A DNA stretch of 32,382 bases from Flavobacteriales bacterium UBA7382 (GTDB lineage Bacteria; Bacteroidota; Bacteroidia; Flavobacteriales_D; Sanyastnellaceae). The DNA is taken from the NCBI GenBank assembly GCA_002469765.1, contig DKNS01000101.1, forward strand, positions 7,041 to 39,422, in the 5' to 3' direction. Numbering within the stretch: the first letter of the stretch is position 1; each line of letters begins with the position of its first letter. The notes beneath the pieces are model-generated. The model was given only the letters and a program-made list of their open reading frames with translations. It was not told where the DNA came from and did not search any database. The position numbers and the translations under genes were made by a program. Below, in pieces: positions 30,461-32,382 of this stretch.

Positions 30461-32344
30461 ATGAAGGCGCTGCTTGAACTGAACCCCCTGATTTGGAAGT
30501 ACCGAGGACGGTTGTTCCTGGGCATGGTCTTCGTGGTGTTCACCAACATGTTTGCGGTGTGGGCACCCTCGATGATTGGGGAAGGAATCAATGCCTTGAA
30601 CGACGCCAACATGCATTTCTTGGCACCCATGGCGGAGGGAGAATCCCCCACCTTGGACCAACTCGAGCTGCCCCGCACATTGGCCTTCCTGGCGGACACC
30701 CTGGGGTGGGCTTGGAAAGGGCTGGAGGCCCCGACTTCGCGAGAGATCATCCTTGACTTTGTGCTGTGGGTCGGCGCGTTGCAGGCCCTGTTCTACCTCC
30801 TGGCTTTTCTCGTCAAGGGGGGCTTTTCGTTTTTAACCCGGCAAACCATCATTGTGATGAGTCGCTTGGTGGAATACGACCTCAAGCGCGACATCTACGG
30901 CCATTACCAAGTTCTGGACAGCAGCTTCTACAAGCGGAACGACACCGGCGATTTGATGAACCGCATCAGCGAAGACGTGAGCCACGTCCGCATGTACCTC
31001 GGCCCGGCCATCATGTACTCCATGAACTTGGTGGTGCTGGTGGCGCTGGTGGTCACGGTGATGTTGTCGATCGACCCGGTGCTCACGCTGTTTGCCCTTT
31101 TGCCCCTCCCCTTCATGTCGCTGGGCATTTACTTCATCTCTGCGAACATCCACCGCAAAAGCGATGCACGCCAGAAGGCGCAAAGCCGCGTCTCCAGCTT
31201 CGTGCAACAGCACATTGCAGGCATCCGGGTGCTGAAGAGTTTCAACCGCGAGCGCGACGCCGCAGAGAGGTTTGATGGTGAAACGGCGGCGTACAAAGTC
31301 CGTGTGCTCGACTTGGTCAAAGTCGAGGCCATGTTCATGCCGCTGATCGTCTTGCTCGTCGGATTGAGCACCATCCTCACGATCTACGTGGGCGGACAGC
31401 GCGTCGTGGATGGCCACCTCGAGTTGGGTCACATTTTCCAATTCGTCTTCTACGTCAACCTCCTGACCTGGCCATTCGCTTCAGTCGGATGGGTGACCTC
31501 CCTGGTCCAGAAAGCGGAAGCCTCCATGAATCGCATCCTGGACTTTTTGGACGCCACCCCCACCGTGATGTCCCCAGAAACGGGAGGTCGGACTGACGCT
31601 CTGTCCGCCGATCCGATGCTCGAGTTCGAGCGCGTGTCGTGGACGTACCCTGACACAGGCATCCAGGCCCTGAAAGACGTCTCGTTCACTCTCCAGGCCG
31701 GGGAAACCTTGGGCATCACTGGCCGAACCGGCAGTGGCAAGTCCACGGTCCTCCAATTGGCCATGCGCATGATGGATCCCCAAACGGGCTTCATCGCACT
31801 GGACGGCACCCCTCTGCCGGCATGGAATCTTCACGCCATGAAACAAGACCTGGGCTACGTGGCCCAGGATGTTTTCTTGTTCAGCGACACCATCGGCAAC
31901 AACATTGCGTTTGGCCAAGGTGATGCCAACCAAGACAAAGTGCGACAAGCGGCCCAAGACGCAGGGGTTCGGCAGGACATTGAGGGGTTTGATCATGGGT
32001 TTGACACCATGCTTGGGGAACGCGGAGTCAACCTGAGTGGAGGCCAAAAGCAACGCATCAGCATCGCCCGTGCCCTGGTCAAAACCCCGCGGGTGCTTTT
32101 CTTGGACGACTGTCTCTCGGCGGTGGACACGGAAACCGAAGACGCCATCCTTTCTGCCATAGCCAGACAAAAAGCCTCCTGCACCCTGATGGTCAGCCAC
32201 AGGCTCGCTTCGCTGCGCAATGCCGACCGCATCTTGGTGATGGACGAAGGGGAAATCGTGGAATCGGGCACCCCCGACGAGCTCCTCGCGGCCGGTGGGT
32301 TGTACGCCAAGATGTTCGAGCAACAGAAGGCCGAACAAGACTGA
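30461..32344 (+). CDS. ABC exporter, fused membrane and ATPase domains, MdlA/BmrC-like
   Basis: 627 residues. A six-helix type 1 exporter domain (first helix about 17-38, with a loop enlarged by a hydrophilic insertion at about 50-85) is followed by the nucleotide-binding domain: Walker A GRTGSGKST at about 421, Q-loop VAQDVFLFSDTIGNNIAFG, signature NLSGGQKQRISIARAL, Walker B VLFLDDCLSAVD (545-556), and H-loop SHRLASLRNADRI. The catalytic Glu after Walker B is Asp550, as in the degenerate half of heterodimeric exporters (MdlA, BmrC, TM287). Such pumps export lipids, peptides or drugs. It lies 16 nt after the TonB receptor with no box of its own, so they are probably co-transcribed. A possible next ATG at 32377 is too close to the window end to judge. 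Confidence 0.92.
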   Translation: MKALLELNPLIWKYRGRLFLGMVFVVFTNMFAVWAPSMIGEGINALNDANMHFLAPMAEGESPTLDQLELPRTLAFLADTLGWAWKGLEAPTSREIILDFVLWVGALQALFYLLAFLVKGGFSFLTRQTIIVMSRLVEYDLKRDIYGHYQVLDSSFYKRNDTGDLMNRISEDVSHVRMYLGPAIMYSMNLVVLVALVVTVMLSIDPVLTLFALLPLPFMSLGIYFISANIHRKSDARQKAQSRVSSFVQQHIAGIRVLKSFNRERDAAERFDGETAAYKVRVLDLVKVEAMFMPLIVLLVGLSTILTIYVGGQRVVDGHLELGHIFQFVFYVNLLTWPFASVGWVTSLVQKAEASMNRILDFLDATPTVMSPETGGRTDALSADPMLEFERVSWTYPDTGIQALKDVSFTLQAGETLGITGRTGSGKSTVLQLAMRMMDPQTGFIALDGTPLPAWNLHAMKQDLGYVAQDVFLFSDTIGNNIAFGQGDANQDKVRQAAQDAGVRQDIEGFDHGFDTMLGERGVNLSGGQKQRISIARALVKTPRVLFLDDCLSAVDTETEDAILSAIARQKASCTLMVSHRLASLRNADRILVMDEGEIVESGTPDELLAAGGLYAKMFEQQKAEQD

Positions 32345-32382
32345 CCTCTCTCGGGTTGTCTTCCCAAATTCAACCCATGTCC

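Noticed and set aside
32377..32382. Start codon of a following gene (ABC partner)
   Set aside because: Only six bases are visible, which is too little to call a gene.
1..32382. CRISPR array, tRNA/rRNA, prophage or defence island
   Set aside because: I saw no regular direct repeats with spacers, no tRNA-like cloverleaf in the short gaps, no integrase and no phage genes; the content is housekeeping and envelope genes.

Overview
This 32.4 kb window is a gene-dense piece of a bacterial chromosome, most likely from Bacteroidota and probably a Flavobacteriales-like lineage with unusually high GC. The evidence is a type IX secretion (T9SS) C-terminal sorting domain on a protease, a gliding-motility-type (CHU_C) C-terminus, a TonB receptor with an N-terminal carboxypeptidase-regulatory-like domain, bacillithiol synthesis (BshC), a fused E1 alpha/beta dehydrogenase, and promoter boxes of the Bacteroidota type (TAnnTTTG). 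I count 30 protein genes. No gene-free gap exceeds about 115 bp. I see no tRNA, rRNA, CRISPR, prophage or insertion sequence, so this looks like ordinary core chromosome and not an island.

Layout. 1-2.6 kb: a partial secreted coiled-coil protein (-), then a DAO-type flavin oxidoreductase and a small outer-membrane barrel (+). 2.6-7.4 kb: a COG2509-type flavoprotein (-), fused 2-oxoacid dehydrogenase E1 (+), a membrane/TPR-like protein (-) and a pRiA4b ORF-3-like acidic protein (+) that leads into miaA and mutS2 (to 10.5 kb). 10.5-14.5 kb: a T9SS-exported serine protease (-), an S41/CtpA protease and a DUF1573 lipoprotein (+), ended by an intrinsic terminator. 14.5-16.7 kb: pterin carbinolamine dehydratase and a SirB1-like protein (-), and a rhomboid protease (+). 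16.7-20.6 kb: dnaN, a heptosyltransferase-like GT9 and dapD (-), ruvX (+), a small HAD phosphatase (-). 20.7-26.3 kb: a minus-strand run ACMSD decarboxylase, ECF sigma, probable anti-sigma, unknown secreted protein, gliding-CTD protein, bshC. 26.4-32.3 kb: a peptide-binding lipoprotein (-), a TonB receptor and an ABC exporter (+).

The main observation is regulatory. Nearly every gene that must start its own transcript has a TAnnTTTG-like -7 box close to its start codon. In ten cases the box ends only 4 or 5 nt before the ATG or GTG. With the usual -7 to +1 distance this puts the transcription start on the start codon, so leaderless mRNAs are predicted. Genes inside operons (miaA, mutS2, dnaN, sigma, bshC, ABC exporter) lack the box. 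Several divergent gene pairs are only 39-51 bp apart, so their promoters must overlap. The boxes also decide starts: three genes get GTG starts, and the ACMSD start moves to an internal ATG.

All assignments come from reading sequence motifs by eye. No database search was possible.
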